A stretch of DNA of 29,906 nucleotides from Clostridium sp. AM58-1XD (GCF_003464085.1 NZ_QSDR01000044.1:1-29906), one strand, 5' to 3'; positions 1-8,315 are shown, counted from the first letter of the stretch. A program made the numbers and translations. Notes: a model not told the origin generated them from the sequence alone.

Positions 1-126
1 GCACTGCTAAAAGCCTTGTACCTGTCTACGTTTGAAGCTACAAAGAAATGGACCATGCCAATCAGGAATTGGGGACAGGTATATGGTGAACTGAGCATCA
101 TGTATGAGGGCCGTCTGCCGGAATAA
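1..126 (+). CDS. IS256-family (mutator type) transposase, C-terminal end only
   Basis: The frame is open from the first base to a TAA at 124-126 and encodes the last 41 residues of a protein. It contains ALYLSTFEATKKW, then W-G-Q-V-Y-G-E-L and an acidic finish ending RLPE. This matches the usual C-terminus of IS256-family DDE transposases, where a [L/M]-x3-T-KKW stretch is followed by a W-x-Q-[I/V] segment and a short amphipathic tail. The rest of the gene lies to the left of the window, so intactness and catalytic residues cannot be judged. The family call rests on recognising the tail only. Confidence 0.75.
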   Translation, partial: ALLKALYLSTFEATKKWTMPIRNWGQVYGELSIMYEGRLPE

Positions 127-207
127 GCCAATCTGTCTTATTTTTCACAGGCGGAATATTCGCCTGCTCTTGACATACAACGATAGTTGCTGTTATATAT
201 AAAACAA

Positions 208-240
208 GGGCTGAAAGTCCAAAAAAGGAACTTTCAGCCC
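208..240. repeat. Hairpin within the IS right end
   Basis: Arms GGGCTGAAAGT and ACTTTCAGCCC are perfect 11-bp complements around a short A-rich loop. The stem lies 80 bases after the transposase stop, inside the predicted element. It could stop transcripts leaving or entering the element, but no clear U-run follows on the plus strand, so a terminator role is only possible. Confidence 0.5.
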
Positions 241-337
241 AGTGATTATCATAGAAGATCAGCATTTACAGACTTTTTTTCACACACTCGTATAAACTTT
301 AAAACTATTCTTTTTTAATATTTACAATATACTGATA

Positions 338-353
338 TGTTTCACGTGGAACA
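338..353. promoter_or_regulatory. parS: parS site (ParB/Spo0J binding site)
   Basis: The 16 bases TGTTTCACGTGGAACA are the exact reverse complement of the Bacillus subtilis-type parS TGTTCCACGTGAAACA, and differ by one base from the perfect palindrome. Such sites load ParB and SMC for chromosome segregation and cluster near oriC. In Firmicutes parA/parB (soj/spo0J) often follow rsmG. Here they are not in the window and may lie beyond the insertion sequence. Confidence 0.88.
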
Positions 354-422
354 TAATCCAATGACTATCTCCTCTATTTAAAACCAAAAATTAATACTGT
401 TATTCAACAAAAACAAGAATAT

Positions 423-441
423 AACCATTATTTCAATGGTT
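423..441 (-). terminator. Possible weak terminator at the end of rsmG
   Basis: AACCATT and AATGGTT form a 7-bp stem with a 5-base loop that overlaps the rsmG stop codon. On the minus strand it is followed by an A/T-rich stretch containing a run of five T. The stem is AT-rich and the U-run is not immediate, so this is a weak candidate for the end of the long minus-strand operon. Confidence 0.3.
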
Positions 442-1156
442 CCTTTGAAGGAAGTCCCGCTTTTCTCGGATACTTTCCACTAATATGATTGACCTTTTTA
501 ATCTTTACTAATGACCTTTCATCTGAATTTGGTAATGTAAATGTAACAATATTTTCAATTTGACCGCCTAATCTTTTAACAGCTCCTCGCCCGTTTGTCA
601 GTTCCTCTTCCAACTTACCCGACTTATATGGAATAAAATAACCGCCAATTTTTACAAACGGCATACAATACTCTGAAAGCGTTGACAGGTTAGCTACTGC
701 TCTGGAAACACAGTAATCAAATTTCTCTCTGTAATCACTGTCTCTTCCGAAGTCCTCCGCCCTGCCATGTACAGCCGTAATAAAATCCAGGTTCAGTTCT
801 TCAATGACTTCATTCAAAAATTTCACTCGTTTGTTCAATGAATCCAATAATGTTATTTTTAAATTAGGAAAAGCTATTTTTAAAGGAATACCAGGAAATC
901 CTGCACCAGTTCCCACATCAATTATTGAACATATTTGATCTTTCAAGTTCCCTTCCGCCCGAATCAGGGTAAGGCTGTCTATAAAATGTTTTATAATAAC
1001 GTCTTCCATATCCGTTATTGTCGTAAGATTCATCACTTTGTTTTTCTCTATTATCATCTGATAATAATTAAAAAATTGTTCGATCTGCTTCTCCGAAAGA
1101 AGCAAATCTTCCTTTCGCAACTCCCTTTCCATAAAGGCCTTAAATTCGTCTCTCAT
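428..1156 (-). CDS. rsmG: 16S rRNA (guanine-527-N7)-methyltransferase RsmG
   Basis: RsmG methylates N7 of G527 in 16S rRNA using S-adenosylmethionine and acts in the cytoplasm on the small subunit. The 242-residue length is normal for the family. The SAM-binding motif VGTGAGFPG is at about residues 81-89, followed by the conserved IPLKI segment and a later SRAVA stretch typical of RsmG. It is the last gene of the minus-strand block that runs from rpmH, as in many Firmicutes, with 56 bases between it and the upstream acetyltransferase. Loss of RsmG gives low-level streptomycin resistance in other bacteria; nothing here suggests it is damaged. The ATG start is preceded by a purine-rich GGGGAA stretch. 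Confidence 0.95.
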   Translation of the reverse strand: MRDEFKAFMERELRKEDLLLSEKQIEQFFNYYQMIIEKNKVMNLTTITDMEDVIIKHFIDSLTLIRAEGNLKDQICSIIDVGTGAGFPGIPLKIAFPNLKITLLDSLNKRVKFLNEVIEELNLDFITAVHGRAEDFGRDSDYREKFDYCVSRAVANLSTLSEYCMPFVKIGGYFIPYKSGKLEEELTNGRGAVKRLGGQIENIVTFTLPNSDERSLVKIKKVNHISGKYPRKAGLPSKEPLK

Positions 1157-1212
1157 TTTATTCCCCAGTCCTGTTCCAAATATTTCTTTTGCATATCGTA
1201 TATAATCGCATT

Positions 1213-1767
1213 TTATAAATGAAGAAACATAAGATACTCTCCAGCAGTTCTCCCATCACGATACTTAAATGAATTATCCCTCTTTCCATATATTTCAAAA
1301 CCAAATTTATTGTAGAGACCAATTCCACGCTTATTATGGTCTACCACTTCTAATTCGATCTGCTCATAATTCGCTTTCCTTGCAGACTCTATAATAGCTT
1401 CCATTACAGCAGAGCCTATCCCAATCCCCCAATAGTCCTTCTTCACTGATATTCCGAATTCAGCTCTATGTTTACATCTTTCTCTCAAGGATACTGGATT
1501 TAATCCCCCATTTGCAGCCAGTTTATCTTCTATATATGCGGAAATCATAACAGCCCTTGGATTTTCTTCCAATTCTCTAAGGTATTTATTTTCCTCTTCT
1601 GCCGTCATAGTAAATTCGTCAGCATATCTGGCCATATTTTCCGTTTCTTCTGAAGTCTGTATCATATGACGCAGAATTTCTTCTCCATCCCGTGAACCCG
1701 GATTTCTAAGTACGCACTTCATCCCATTCTTCAAAACTACTTCTTTATAAAATTTCATTCCATCCAC
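1213..1767 (-). CDS. GNAT-family N-acetyltransferase
   Basis: This is a 184-residue GNAT protein. The acetyl-CoA binding motif A appears as YWGIGIGSAVMEAII (about residues 111-125), preceded by the strand EFGISVKKDYWG and followed by a LEVVDHNKRGIGLYNKFGFE segment typical of motif B. Its N-terminal part resembles stand-alone small acetyltransferases more than RimI, so the substrate is unknown and could be a protein, amine or small molecule. It sits between mnmG (17 bases upstream) and rsmG, so it is probably co-transcribed with them, though this is not a universal member of that operon. An in-frame Met at residue 4, with GGGTGG upstream, is an equally plausible start. Confidence 0.85.
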   Translation of the reverse strand: MDGMKFYKEVVLKNGMKCVLRNPGSRDGEEILRHMIQTSEETENMARYADEFTMTAEEENKYLRELEENPRAVMISAYIEDKLAANGGLNPVSLRERCKHRAEFGISVKKDYWGIGIGSAVMEAIIESARKANYEQIELEVVDHNKRGIGLYNKFGFEIYGKRDNSFKYRDGRTAGEYLMFLHL

Positions 1768-1784
1768 CCATTTTACATCACATA

Positions 1785-3677
1785 CTAATTTTCACATCTC
1801 ATATGTCTTTTCTGTTCCAAATAGACCAGCAATACGGAAATATCCGCTGGCGACACTCCTGAAATTCTGGATGCCTGACCAATATTCATGGGTTTATACA
1901 AATTTAACTTCTGGACAGCCTCTCTTCTTAAACTGGGAACCGTAGAATAGTCAAAATTCTCATCCAATCTTCTACTTTCCATCTTCTTAAACTGCGCTAC
2001 CTGCTGTTTCTGCCTTCTGATATATCCTTCATATTTAATATTTATGTTAACCTGTTCAGCCACATCACGAGGCAATTCCGGTCTTTTTTCATCAATTTCA
2101 GTTAACATAAAATAATCCAATTCTGGCCTCTTGATAAGTTCTGCTAACGTACTGCCTGACTTTAAAAGCGTGCTTCCGTTTTTATTAAGAAACTTCTGTA
2201 CTTTTTCATTTGCGCCGACCACCGATTTTTCCAGTCGTTTTGTCTCTTCCTCAATCGCTTTCACTTTCCACAAAAGTCTTTCATAAACTTCATCGCTTAC
2301 AAGTCCGATCTCATGCCCTATTTCCATAAGCCTGAGATCCGCATTATCCTGTCTTAAAAGAAGGCGGTATTCCGCCCTTGAAGTCATCATCCTGTAAGGC
2401 TCGTGATTTTCCTTTGTAACTAGATCATCAATCAAAACCCCTATATATGCCTGCGAACGGTCCAGAACGTACGGCTCCCTTTTCAGTACCTTCATAGCTG
2501 CATTTACGCCGGCCATAAATCCCTGTACTGCCGCCTCTTCATAACCGGAACTTCCATTAAATTGGCCGCCGCTGAAAAGTCCTTTTATTTTTTTAAACTC
2601 AAGAGTAGCTTTCAACTGTCTTGAATTAATACAATCATATTCAATTGCATAAGCATTTCGTACAATTTTTACATTTTCCAATCCGGGGACGGTGCGATAC
2701 ATTGCAAACTGAACATCTTCCGGAAGAGAACTGGACATTCCTCCCAGATACATTTCATTCGTATAAAGGCCTTCCGGCTCTACAAAGACCTGATGTCTCC
2801 CCTTATCCGGAAATTTCACTACCTTATCCTCGATTGACGGGCAGTATCTCGGACCTGTGCCTTCAATCGCTCCTGAAAACAAAGGGGATCTGTCCAGATT
2901 TGCTCTTATAATCTCATGTGTGTCTTCACTTGTATAAGTAAGCCAGCAGGATACCTGCTCCTTTTGAATTGATTCCGGATCCGTTGAGAAAGAAAACGGA
3001 ACAATCCTCTCATCTCCAAACTGTTCTTCCATCTTGGAAAAATCAATGCTCCGCCTATCCACTCTGGCAGGCGTTCCCGTTTTAAACCGGTACATTTCAA
3101 TTCCATGGGCAATCAGCGAATCCGTCAGATGATTAGCCGCCTGAAGTCCGTTCGGGCCTGTCGGATTACTGACATCTCCATAGATACATCTGGCCTTCAG
3201 ATAAGTACCTGTTGCCAATACTGCAGCCTTACAATGATATACGGCCCCTGAAAACGTTTTAATTCCTGTCAGTCGTCCATTTTCCGTAATAATTTCCGAC
3301 ACTTCGGCCTGACGAATTGTCAAATGATCCGTATTTTCCAAAGTATTTCTCATCTCTCTCGTATAAGCCTGTTTGTCCGCCTGTGCTCGCAGTGAATGAA
3401 CCGCCGGTCCTTTTGATTCGTTTAGCATCTTGGACTGTATAAACGTCTTATCAATATTTTTACCCATCTCTCCGCCGAGAGCATCCAATTCTCTTACGAG
3501 GTGACCCTTGGAACTTCCTCCTATATTCGGATTACATGGCATTAATGCTATGCTGTCCACGCTGACCGTAAACATAATGGTTTCAAGGCCCAGACGTGCA
3601 CATGCAAGAGCCGCCTCACATCCCGCATGGCCTGCACCAACCACTACTACATCATATGTTTCTTCTAAATTTGGCAT
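1785..3677 (-). CDS. mnmG: tRNA uridine-5-carboxymethylaminomethyl(34) synthesis enzyme MnmG
   Basis: MnmG is the FAD-dependent partner of MnmE. Together they install the cmnm5 group on wobble uridine 34 of several tRNAs, using folate-derived carbon and glycine or ammonium. The dinucleotide-binding motif [12 protein letters not shown] is at about residues 12-23, and the conserved [17 protein letters not shown] segment follows at about residues 48-64. The family stretch [16 protein letters not shown] lies in the middle. The 630-residue length is full. The gene begins 20 bases after mnmE and is clearly in the same operon. No damage is seen. Confidence 0.97.
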   Translation of the reverse strand: MPNLEETYDVVVVGAGHAGCEAALACARLGLETIMFTVSVDSIALMPCNPNIGGSSKGHLVRELDALGGEMGKNIDKTFIQSKMLNESKGPAVHSLRAQADKQAYTREMRNTLENTDHLTIRQAEVSEIITENGRLTGIKTFSGAVYHCKAAVLATGTYLKARCIYGDVSNPTGPNGLQAANHLTDSLIAHGIEMYRFKTGTPARVDRRSIDFSKMEEQFGDERIVPFSFSTDPESIQKEQVSCWLTYTSEDTHEIIRANLDRSPLFSGAIEGTGPRYCPSIEDKVVKFPDKGRHQVFVEPEGLYTNEMYLGGMSSSLPEDVQFAMYRTVPGLENVKIVRNAYAIEYDCINSRQLKATLEFKKIKGLFSGGQFNGSSGYEEAAVQGFMAGVNAAMKVLKREPYVLDRSQAYIGVLIDDLVTKENHEPYRMMTSRAEYRLLLRQDNADLRLMEIGHEIGLVSDEVYERLLWKVKAIEEETKRLEKSVVGANEKVQKFLNKNGSTLLKSGSTLAELIKRPELDYFMLTEIDEKRPELPRDVAEQVNINIKYEGYIRRQKQQVAQFKKMESRRLDENFDYSTVPSLRREAVQKLNLYKPMNIGQASRISGVSPADISVLLVYLEQKRHMRCEN

Positions 3678-3697
3678 CTTTTATCTCTTCCTTCAAT

Positions 3698-5071
3698 TTA
3701 TTTTCCCATGCAGAACCTGCTGAATATTTCATTTACAAGGTCATCTTCTACCGCTTCTCCAATAATAAGGCCCAGCTGTTCATAAGCATTCATCAGATCA
3801 ATTGAATAGAAATCTTCGGGCATCTGATGATCAATGCTTTCTTTTACCATGTTCAAGCTCTGCTTTACCTCTTCCAGCGCTGCCTTATGCCTCACATTTG
3901 TTATATATACCTCGTCATTAAAATTAATTTCGCCATGGTAAAACATAGACTGGATTTCTTTTTCCAGCAGATCAATCCCAGTTCCTTCTTTCGCAGAAAC
4001 CGGCACTACCGTTTTACCAGTCTCCTGCTCCAGTTCCTCTTTCGTTACAACTTGCAGAAGATCTGTTTTATTTAAAATAACAACGCATTTTTTATCATGA
4101 ATCATATCCTTGATCTGTCTGTCATTTTCATCCAGAGGTCTGGAAGCATCCACTACATAGATAATCAGGTCCGCTTCGTCGGCTACATTTCTGGCTCTGT
4201 CTACACCTATTTTTTCAACGATATCTTCTGTATCTCGGATACCGGCCGTATCTACAATATTCAAGCTTATTCCTTTCAGCCTGATATGTTCTTCCAAAAC
4301 ATCCCGGGTCGTACCTGCAATATCTGTTACAATGGCTCTTTCTTCCCCTAAAAGCACATTCATCAAAGACGATTTTCCAGCATTTGGCTTTCCTAATATA
4401 ACCGTCTTTACCCCTTCCGTCATAACCTTTCCATCATCAGAAGATTCCAGAAGCCGGTTGATTTCTCTCTCCATAGGAATCAGATTATTTCTGAGGCGGA
4501 CATTATATCCATCTAAAGATATATGTTCCGGGTCATCCAGCGCCGATTCTATAAAAGCAATTTCATATATAATGGTTTCTCTCAGCTCTCTGATTTTCTG
4601 TGAAACCGAACCGCTCAGCTGGCTGACAGAACTCTTCAGTGCATATTGATTTTTTGCATTGATTACATCAATGACAGCCTCGGCCTGTGAAAGATCAATT
4701 CTTCCGTTTAAAAACGCCCTCTTCGTAAATTCACCAGGTTCTGCAGGCCGGGCTCCATATTTGATCACTGTCTCAAGAATTCTCTTCATCATGAGTACTC
4801 CTCCATGACAGTCGATTTCAACCGTATCTTCTGCGGTATAACTGTGAGGTCCTTTCATTAATATCACAAGAACTTCATCTATTTTTTCTTCTCCATCATA
4901 TATAAAACCATAATGGACAACATGAGATTTCTTCTCTTTTAACTTTTTACCGCTTTTCTTCCGAAAAATCTTATCAATAATATCAAACGCCTCTTCGCCG
5001 CTGATTCTAATTATGCCAATTCCGGAACTGCTCATTGCTGTTGCAATCGCTGCTATTGTCTCTGTTCTCAT
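3698..5071 (-). CDS. mnmE: tRNA modification GTPase MnmE
   Basis: MnmE is the GTPase half of the MnmE-MnmG tRNA wobble-uridine modification complex. The 457-residue protein has an N-terminal tetrahydrofolate-binding domain (MRTETIAAIATAM start), a helical domain and an inserted G domain. G1 is GKPNAGKS at about 227-234, G2 lies in DIAGTTRD at about 250-257, G3 is DTAG at about 274-277 and G4 is NKTD near 335. The C-terminus ends FCMGK, which keeps the essential cysteine of the family C-[ILVM]-G-K motif. It lies downstream of jag after a 106-base spacer holding a stable hairpin, so expression relative to jag may be adjusted there. Confidence 0.97.
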   Translation of the reverse strand: MRTETIAAIATAMSSSGIGIIRISGEEAFDIIDKIFRKKSGKKLKEKKSHVVHYGFIYDGEEKIDEVLVILMKGPHSYTAEDTVEIDCHGGVLMMKRILETVIKYGARPAEPGEFTKRAFLNGRIDLSQAEAVIDVINAKNQYALKSSVSQLSGSVSQKIRELRETIIYEIAFIESALDDPEHISLDGYNVRLRNNLIPMEREINRLLESSDDGKVMTEGVKTVILGKPNAGKSSLMNVLLGEERAIVTDIAGTTRDVLEEHIRLKGISLNIVDTAGIRDTEDIVEKIGVDRARNVADEADLIIYVVDASRPLDENDRQIKDMIHDKKCVVILNKTDLLQVVTKEELEQETGKTVVPVSAKEGTGIDLLEKEIQSMFYHGEINFNDEVYITNVRHKAALEEVKQSLNMVKESIDHQMPEDFYSIDLMNAYEQLGLIIGEAVEDDLVNEIFSRFCMGK

Positions 5072-5104
5072 CCCATACTCTCCATTATGCTTTTATCAAC
5101 TTGA

Positions 5105-5144
5105 GCCAGGCACTCCCTTATAATATTATAAAAGAATACCTGGC
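5105..5144 (-). ncRNA. Long RNA hairpin in the jag-mnmE spacer, minus-strand specific
   Basis: Forty bases form two 20-base arms with outer GCCAGG/CCTGGC ends and a perfect 14-bp centre TTATAATATTATAA. On the plus strand the pairing has four mismatches, and all four are C opposite A. On the minus strand each becomes a G-U wobble, so the minus-strand transcript, which is the one made by the jag-mnmE operon, can pair continuously. No U-run follows, so it does not look like an ordinary terminator. An RNA processing or stability element, or a translational control element for mnmE, is possible. Confidence 0.5.
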
Positions 5145-5177
5145 CCCATTTTACTACTTTTTACAGGAAAATCAATC

Positions 5178-5900
5178 CTATGATTTTCTTAAATTCGCAC
5201 CGTTTTCAGAACTTTCATACTGCTGCTTCAAACCTCTGTCTCCGCTGCCATATCTGTCCTTTTTATAGTTCTCCCTTTTGAGAGAAATAATCACATGGCG
5301 GAACGGCTCTTCCCCATCGCTTCTTGTTGTAACATATTTATCATTCTGAAGAGCTGCATGAATAATGCGTCTTTCATAAGGGTTCATAGGCTCGAGCGAA
5401 ACAGATCTCTTTGTTCTCTTTACCTTATAAGCAATATTTTTCGCAAGTGTTTCAAGAGTCTCTTTTCTTCTCTCCCTGTAATTTTCCGTATCCAGCTTTA
5501 CGCGGATATGGCCTTCGCTGGTCTTTGTCTTATTCACCACAAGGCTTACAAGATACTGAAGAGAATCAAGGGTCTGCCCTCTCTTTCCGATCAGGATACC
5601 CATATCTTCTCCTGACAGGTTTACGGACATCTCTCTTTCTTCTTCATTCAGGGCAACTGTAATGGATACGTCCAGATTCATCGTTTCGAATATCTGACTT
5701 AAAAACTCAACTGCTGCGTCTTCCGGAGATTCTTTTTTCTTTGCACGGATAATGGCCGGCTTAGCGCCAATTCCAAGGAAGCCTGTGCTTCCCTTATCAA
5801 GGACTTCATATTCCATTTTATCGCTGGTAGTCCCCAGTTCGATCGATGCCTTCGTAATCGCTTCATCAACCGTTTTTGCTGAAACAGTAATCATATCCAT
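5178..5900 (-). CDS. jag: RNA-binding protein Jag / KhpB
   Basis: Jag (KhpB) is a cytoplasmic RNA-binding protein that, with KhpA, affects cell elongation and division in Firmicutes. Three domains are visible: an N-terminal Jag domain with KGSTGFLGIGAKPA at about residues 36-49, a KH domain with GILIGKRGQTLDSLQYL in the middle, and an R3H domain with NPYERRIIH and TRSDGEEPFRHVII. A charged tail rich in K, R, G and S follows. The start ATG is preceded by AGGAGGGG, and a second Met two codons later is also possible. It lies 12 bases after yidC, the usual neighbour. Confidence 0.94.
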   Translation of the reverse strand: MDMITVSAKTVDEAITKASIELGTTSDKMEYEVLDKGSTGFLGIGAKPAIIRAKKKESPEDAAVEFLSQIFETMNLDVSITVALNEEEREMSVNLSGEDMGILIGKRGQTLDSLQYLVSLVVNKTKTSEGHIRVKLDTENYRERRKETLETLAKNIAYKVKRTKRSVSLEPMNPYERRIIHAALQNDKYVTTRSDGEEPFRHVIISLKRENYKKDRYGSGDRGLKQQYESSENGANLRKS

Positions 5901-5912
5901 AACCCGCCCCTC

Positions 5913-7187
5913 CTATTTATTGTGTTTTTCATTATACTTCTTCACCATATTTGCCTTTGCTGCAAGGCTTCCAGGCTTGGCATCAGAATTGTAATATTCC
6001 GTAGATTCTTTCACCTGGGCTTCTGTTTTAACCAGTTTGCTCTTTAAAACTTCTTCCTGCTTCTCTTCTTCTGCCTGAATCTGCTTTAAGCTGGAAGTCG
6101 CGTTCTGAGAAATCTTTGTTGGAGGAAGTCCCTTTTTCGCACGCTTTTTATTAGCCTTCTCGATATTCTTTTTAATCATTTCATCCATATCGATCTTGTT
6201 CAGATATCCATTAACAATCCACTGCTGAATTACCATGAATACACTCTGTGCTATCCAGTAAATACCGATACCGATCGGGAATGTAAAACAGAAAAATACA
6301 GACATCAGAGGCATGGTAATGTTCATCTGTTTCATCATGCTCGCACCAGGAGCATCATCACTCATCTGCGTATTGCTGGACATCAGCTTTGTACTGTACC
6401 ACTGGGTAAGACCGGCCAGAATCGGAATCAGCCATGCCACGTTGATATGACCGCCGTTCCATGGATTGGCAGCCAGGTTCATCCCAAGGAATGTGTTCAT
6501 CTCAATAATAGCCTGGGATTTTTCAGCAATAACATTTGTAATTGCATCACTGCCTGAAAAAAGCGCCTGGAACTTGTCCCACTGTTCTGGAGTCAGCTTA
6601 TACAGAATATCGATAATCTGATCGGTATTTGTAAGCTCGCCCGTCTTATTGGTAAGTGTTTTTAAAGAAATGCTGTTGTCATTGGCAAACTGTGTAATCT
6701 TTGTAACGGCATCCATACCGCCTACAGCATTAATAATCGCCTGGAAGTACTCTTTTACAGAACCTACATATCCAGGAATATTATAAATAACACGGTACAA
6801 TGCGAAAAGAATCGGCATCTGAATCACCAGCTGCAGACATCCGCCGGTCATGGATGTGCCGTATCTCTCGTAAACAGCCTTTGTCTCCACGTTCATCTTC
6901 ATCATGGACTGCTGATCTGTCTTGCCTTTATATTTCTTCTGAATTGCCTGAATCTCAGGCTGCATGATTGCATTCAATTTTGTAAATTTCTGCTGCTTGA
7001 TTGTCAGCGGGAACATCAGTACTTTAATAATTAATGTAAATAAAATAATACATAAACCGATATTCAAAATACCAAACTGATGGGTAAATCGGAATAACAT
7101 ATCCATGATATAGCCAAGGATATCAGCTACTGGGCCAAACGAAAAAAAGTCATGCGCTTTTGTGGCCACCAAAAATTCTGGATTCAA
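5913..7187 (-). CDS. yidC: Membrane protein insertase YidC/Oxa1 (TTG start)
   Basis: YidC inserts membrane proteins, alone or with SecYEG. The 424-residue protein has a hydrophobic segment near residues 40-62, a second around the GGCLQLVIQMPILFALYRVIY stretch, a long external loop (about 140-240), and C-terminal membrane helices around residues 245-260 and 290-330. A lysine-rich cytoplasmic tail ends in KYNEKHNK. There is no lipobox at the N-terminus, so this is the clostridial rather than the Bacillus SpoIIIJ lipoprotein form. The start codon is TTG with AGGAGGT only six bases upstream; the next ATG lies inside the coding region. It is flanked by yidD and jag as expected. Confidence 0.95.
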   Translation of the reverse strand: MNPEFLVATKAHDFFSFGPVADILGYIMDMLFRFTHQFGILNIGLCIILFTLIIKVLMFPLTIKQQKFTKLNAIMQPEIQAIQKKYKGKTDQQSMMKMNVETKAVYERYGTSMTGGCLQLVIQMPILFALYRVIYNIPGYVGSVKEYFQAIINAVGGMDAVTKITQFANDNSISLKTLTNKTGELTNTDQIIDILYKLTPEQWDKFQALFSGSDAITNVIAEKSQAIIEMNTFLGMNLAANPWNGGHINVAWLIPILAGLTQWYSTKLMSSNTQMSDDAPGASMMKQMNITMPLMSVFFCFTFPIGIGIYWIAQSVFMVIQQWIVNGYLNKIDMDEMIKKNIEKANKKRAKKGLPPTKISQNATSSLKQIQAEEEKQEEVLKSKLVKTEAQVKESTEYYNSDAKPGSLAAKANMVKKYNEKHNK

Positions 7188-7204
7188 TCTTTTACCTCCT
7201 CACA

Positions 7205-7420
7205 TTACGGAACTGGATCATAACCGCCTTCAGCCCAGGGATGACATCTTAGTATCCTCCTTACGGCCAACCATGTACCTTTGAACACACCATACTTTTC
7301 CAGTGCCTCAATGGCGTATTGAGAACACGTAGGCGTGTAAATACAGTGAATTCTTACTTTCATCGGGGACAGAAAAATCTGGTACCCTCTAATCAATAAA
7401 ATCATCAATTTTTTTACCAT
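7205..7420 (-). CDS. yidD: Membrane protein insertion efficiency factor YidD
   Basis: YidD is a small protein that helps YidC-dependent membrane insertion. At 71 residues the length is typical. The family signature is present as GYQIFLSP near residues 12-19, then C-x4-CSQYA ([12 protein letters not shown]) and a final [14 protein letters not shown], keeping the three characteristic cysteines. It starts five bases after the rnpA stop, and its ribosome binding site lies within the rnpA end, so translation is likely coupled. yidC follows after 17 bases. Confidence 0.95.
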   Translation of the reverse strand: MVKKLMILLIRGYQIFLSPMKVRIHCIYTPTCSQYAIEALEKYGVFKGTWLAVRRILRCHPWAEGGYDPVP

Positions 7421-7424
7421 AAGA

Positions 7425-7769
7425 TCACTTCGATTCTTTTTTTATGTTATGAAGTCCGCATAAGTGCAGATATGCACTCTCAATAGTTTTATAGTTCTGT
7501 TCTTTTGCCGCTGGTCTTACGACTACGACGATGTCCAACCCAGTCTTCAATATGTTTTCATTCAACCGGAAACTTTCTCTAATTAATCTCGTCATATGAT
7601 GGCGTACAATACTGTTTCCCACCTTTTTACTCGCAGAGATGCCAATTCTCGTTTCTTCACCCTCTGTTTTCCTCACATACATGATTAAATAACGATTTGC
7701 ATACGATTTGCCTTCCCGGTAAGTCAGCTGAAAATCTCTGTTCTTTTTAATGGAATGAAACCGCTTCAT
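7425..7769 (-). CDS. rnpA: Ribonuclease P protein component
   Basis: RnpA is the protein subunit of RNase P, which trims the 5' leader from precursor tRNAs. The likely start is the ATG at 7767-7769 ([13 protein letters not shown]), since GGGAGAGG lies just upstream and family members begin here. A start nine codons upstream (7796) is open but less typical. The usual RNR signature region reads [16 protein letters not shown], so the RNR core is changed to R-H-H while the flanking GNS and RLIRE remain. The FDVVV-like central strand appears as [10 protein letters not shown]. It lies between rpmH and yidD, the conserved order. Confidence 0.94.
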   Translation of the reverse strand: MKRFHSIKKNRDFQLTYREGKSYANRYLIMYVRKTEGEETRIGISASKKVGNSIVRHHMTRLIRESFRLNENILKTGLDIVVVVRPAAKEQNYKTIESAYLHLCGLHNIKKESK

Positions 7770-7859
7770 TGTATAACCTCTCCCGTTCTTCTTCAAAATT
7801 TAAGGCAGCCGCATAGAAAAATCCACTGTCCTTAACAGCTGCGATTTAAGAAAAGAAAA

Positions 7860-7880
7860 GGCCACAATCGAATTGCGGCC
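7860..7880 (-). terminator. Intrinsic terminator or attenuator after rpmH
   Basis: On the minus strand a 9-bp stem (GGCCGCAAT/ATTGTGGCC, with one G-U pair) around a TCG loop starts eight bases after the rpmH stop and is followed directly by TTTTCTTTTCTT. This is a classic intrinsic terminator form. Since rnpA lies only 90 bases further on, it probably acts as a partial terminator, making L34 mRNA more abundant than rnpA mRNA. Confidence 0.7.
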
Positions 7881-7887
7881 TGATTCA

Positions 7888-8022
7888 TTAAGCTGATAAT
7901 TTTGCTCTTCCTTTTGCTCTTCTTGCAGCCAAAACTTTTCTTCCGCCTGCACTGCTCATTCTGGCTCTGAAGCCGTGAACTTTAGCTCTCTGTCTTGTTT
8001 TTGGTTGGAAAGTCATTTTCAT
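7888..8022 (-). CDS. rpmH: 50S ribosomal protein L34
   Basis: This 44-residue, highly basic protein matches L34 closely: [19 protein letters not shown], then [13 protein letters not shown] and the tail [13 protein letters not shown]34 binds 23S rRNA in the large subunit. The gene is short but complete. An AGGAGGT lies 11 bases upstream of the ATG, and a near-consensus promoter lies a further 60 bases upstream. It is the first gene of the minus-strand block. In many Firmicutes the next gene on the other side is dnaA; here about 8 kb of other genes intervene. Confidence 0.98.
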   Translation of the reverse strand: MKMTFQPKTRQRAKVHGFRARMSSAGGRKVLAARRAKGRAKLSA

Positions 8023-8114
8023 AGTACGGACACCTCCTCTTATCGTCAATTATCTAATTTTTTCAAAAAAAATAGGATAACACATTTAGACTATTTTAGT
8101 TAAACATCTATTCC

Positions 8115-8143
8115 ATTATATAGAAGGATACCCACTTCGTCAA
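8115..8143 (-). promoter_or_regulatory. Promoter of rpmH
   Basis: On the minus strand TTGACG (8138-8143) and TATAAT (8115-8120) are separated by exactly 17 bases. They lie about 90 bases upstream of the rpmH start and face it. This is a near-perfect housekeeping sigma-factor promoter and is the only strong candidate in the region. Confidence 0.8.
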
Positions 8144-8293
8144 GCAAATTTACATGATTTTTTCATAAAAATCAACGTTTTTCCTACCTTTTCCGCCTTT
8201 GGCGGGTAACCACAGCAACATAATTCCTTACCGCTGCAACTCGTTCCTCCCTGAGCTTTTTTTAATTTACAGGCGTATTTACTAAAAATTAAA
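8144..8293. other. Intergenic stretch between rpmH promoter and ECF terminator
   Basis: No complete gene is seen. A GC-rich short palindrome (CCGCCTTTGGCGG, 8193-8205) and a 25-codon minus-strand frame without a start codon (8184-8261, very basic, ending QRRKR) are present. The frame has no start codon or ribosome binding site and may be the remnant of a gene or of a dispersed repeat. Confidence 0.4.
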
Positions 8294-8315
8294 AAGGAGG
8301 CTGTTTTGCCTCCTT
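8294..8315 (-). terminator. Intrinsic terminator of the ECF S-component gene
   Basis: AAGGAGGC and GCCTCCTT form a perfect 8-bp stem with a 6-base loop. On the minus strand it is followed by a T-rich run (TTTTTAATTTTT). It lies about 70 bases after the stop of the transporter gene and would stop its transcript before rpmH. Confidence 0.85.

Larger units (their letters stand above)
1..289 (+). mobile_element. Right end of an IS256-family insertion sequence (left part outside window)
   Basis: The transposase tail is followed by about 135 noncoding bases that end in a stretch (264-289) reading TTTACAGAC, a run of seven T, then CACACACTC. Read inward, this begins GAGTGTGTGAAAAAAAG and ends in TGTAAA, the general pattern of IS256-family terminal inverted repeats. 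The exact boundary is inferred, because the matching left repeat and the 8-9 bp target duplication are outside the window. The element would have inserted about 50 bp from the parS site and 140 bp from the end of rsmG. Confidence 0.5.
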
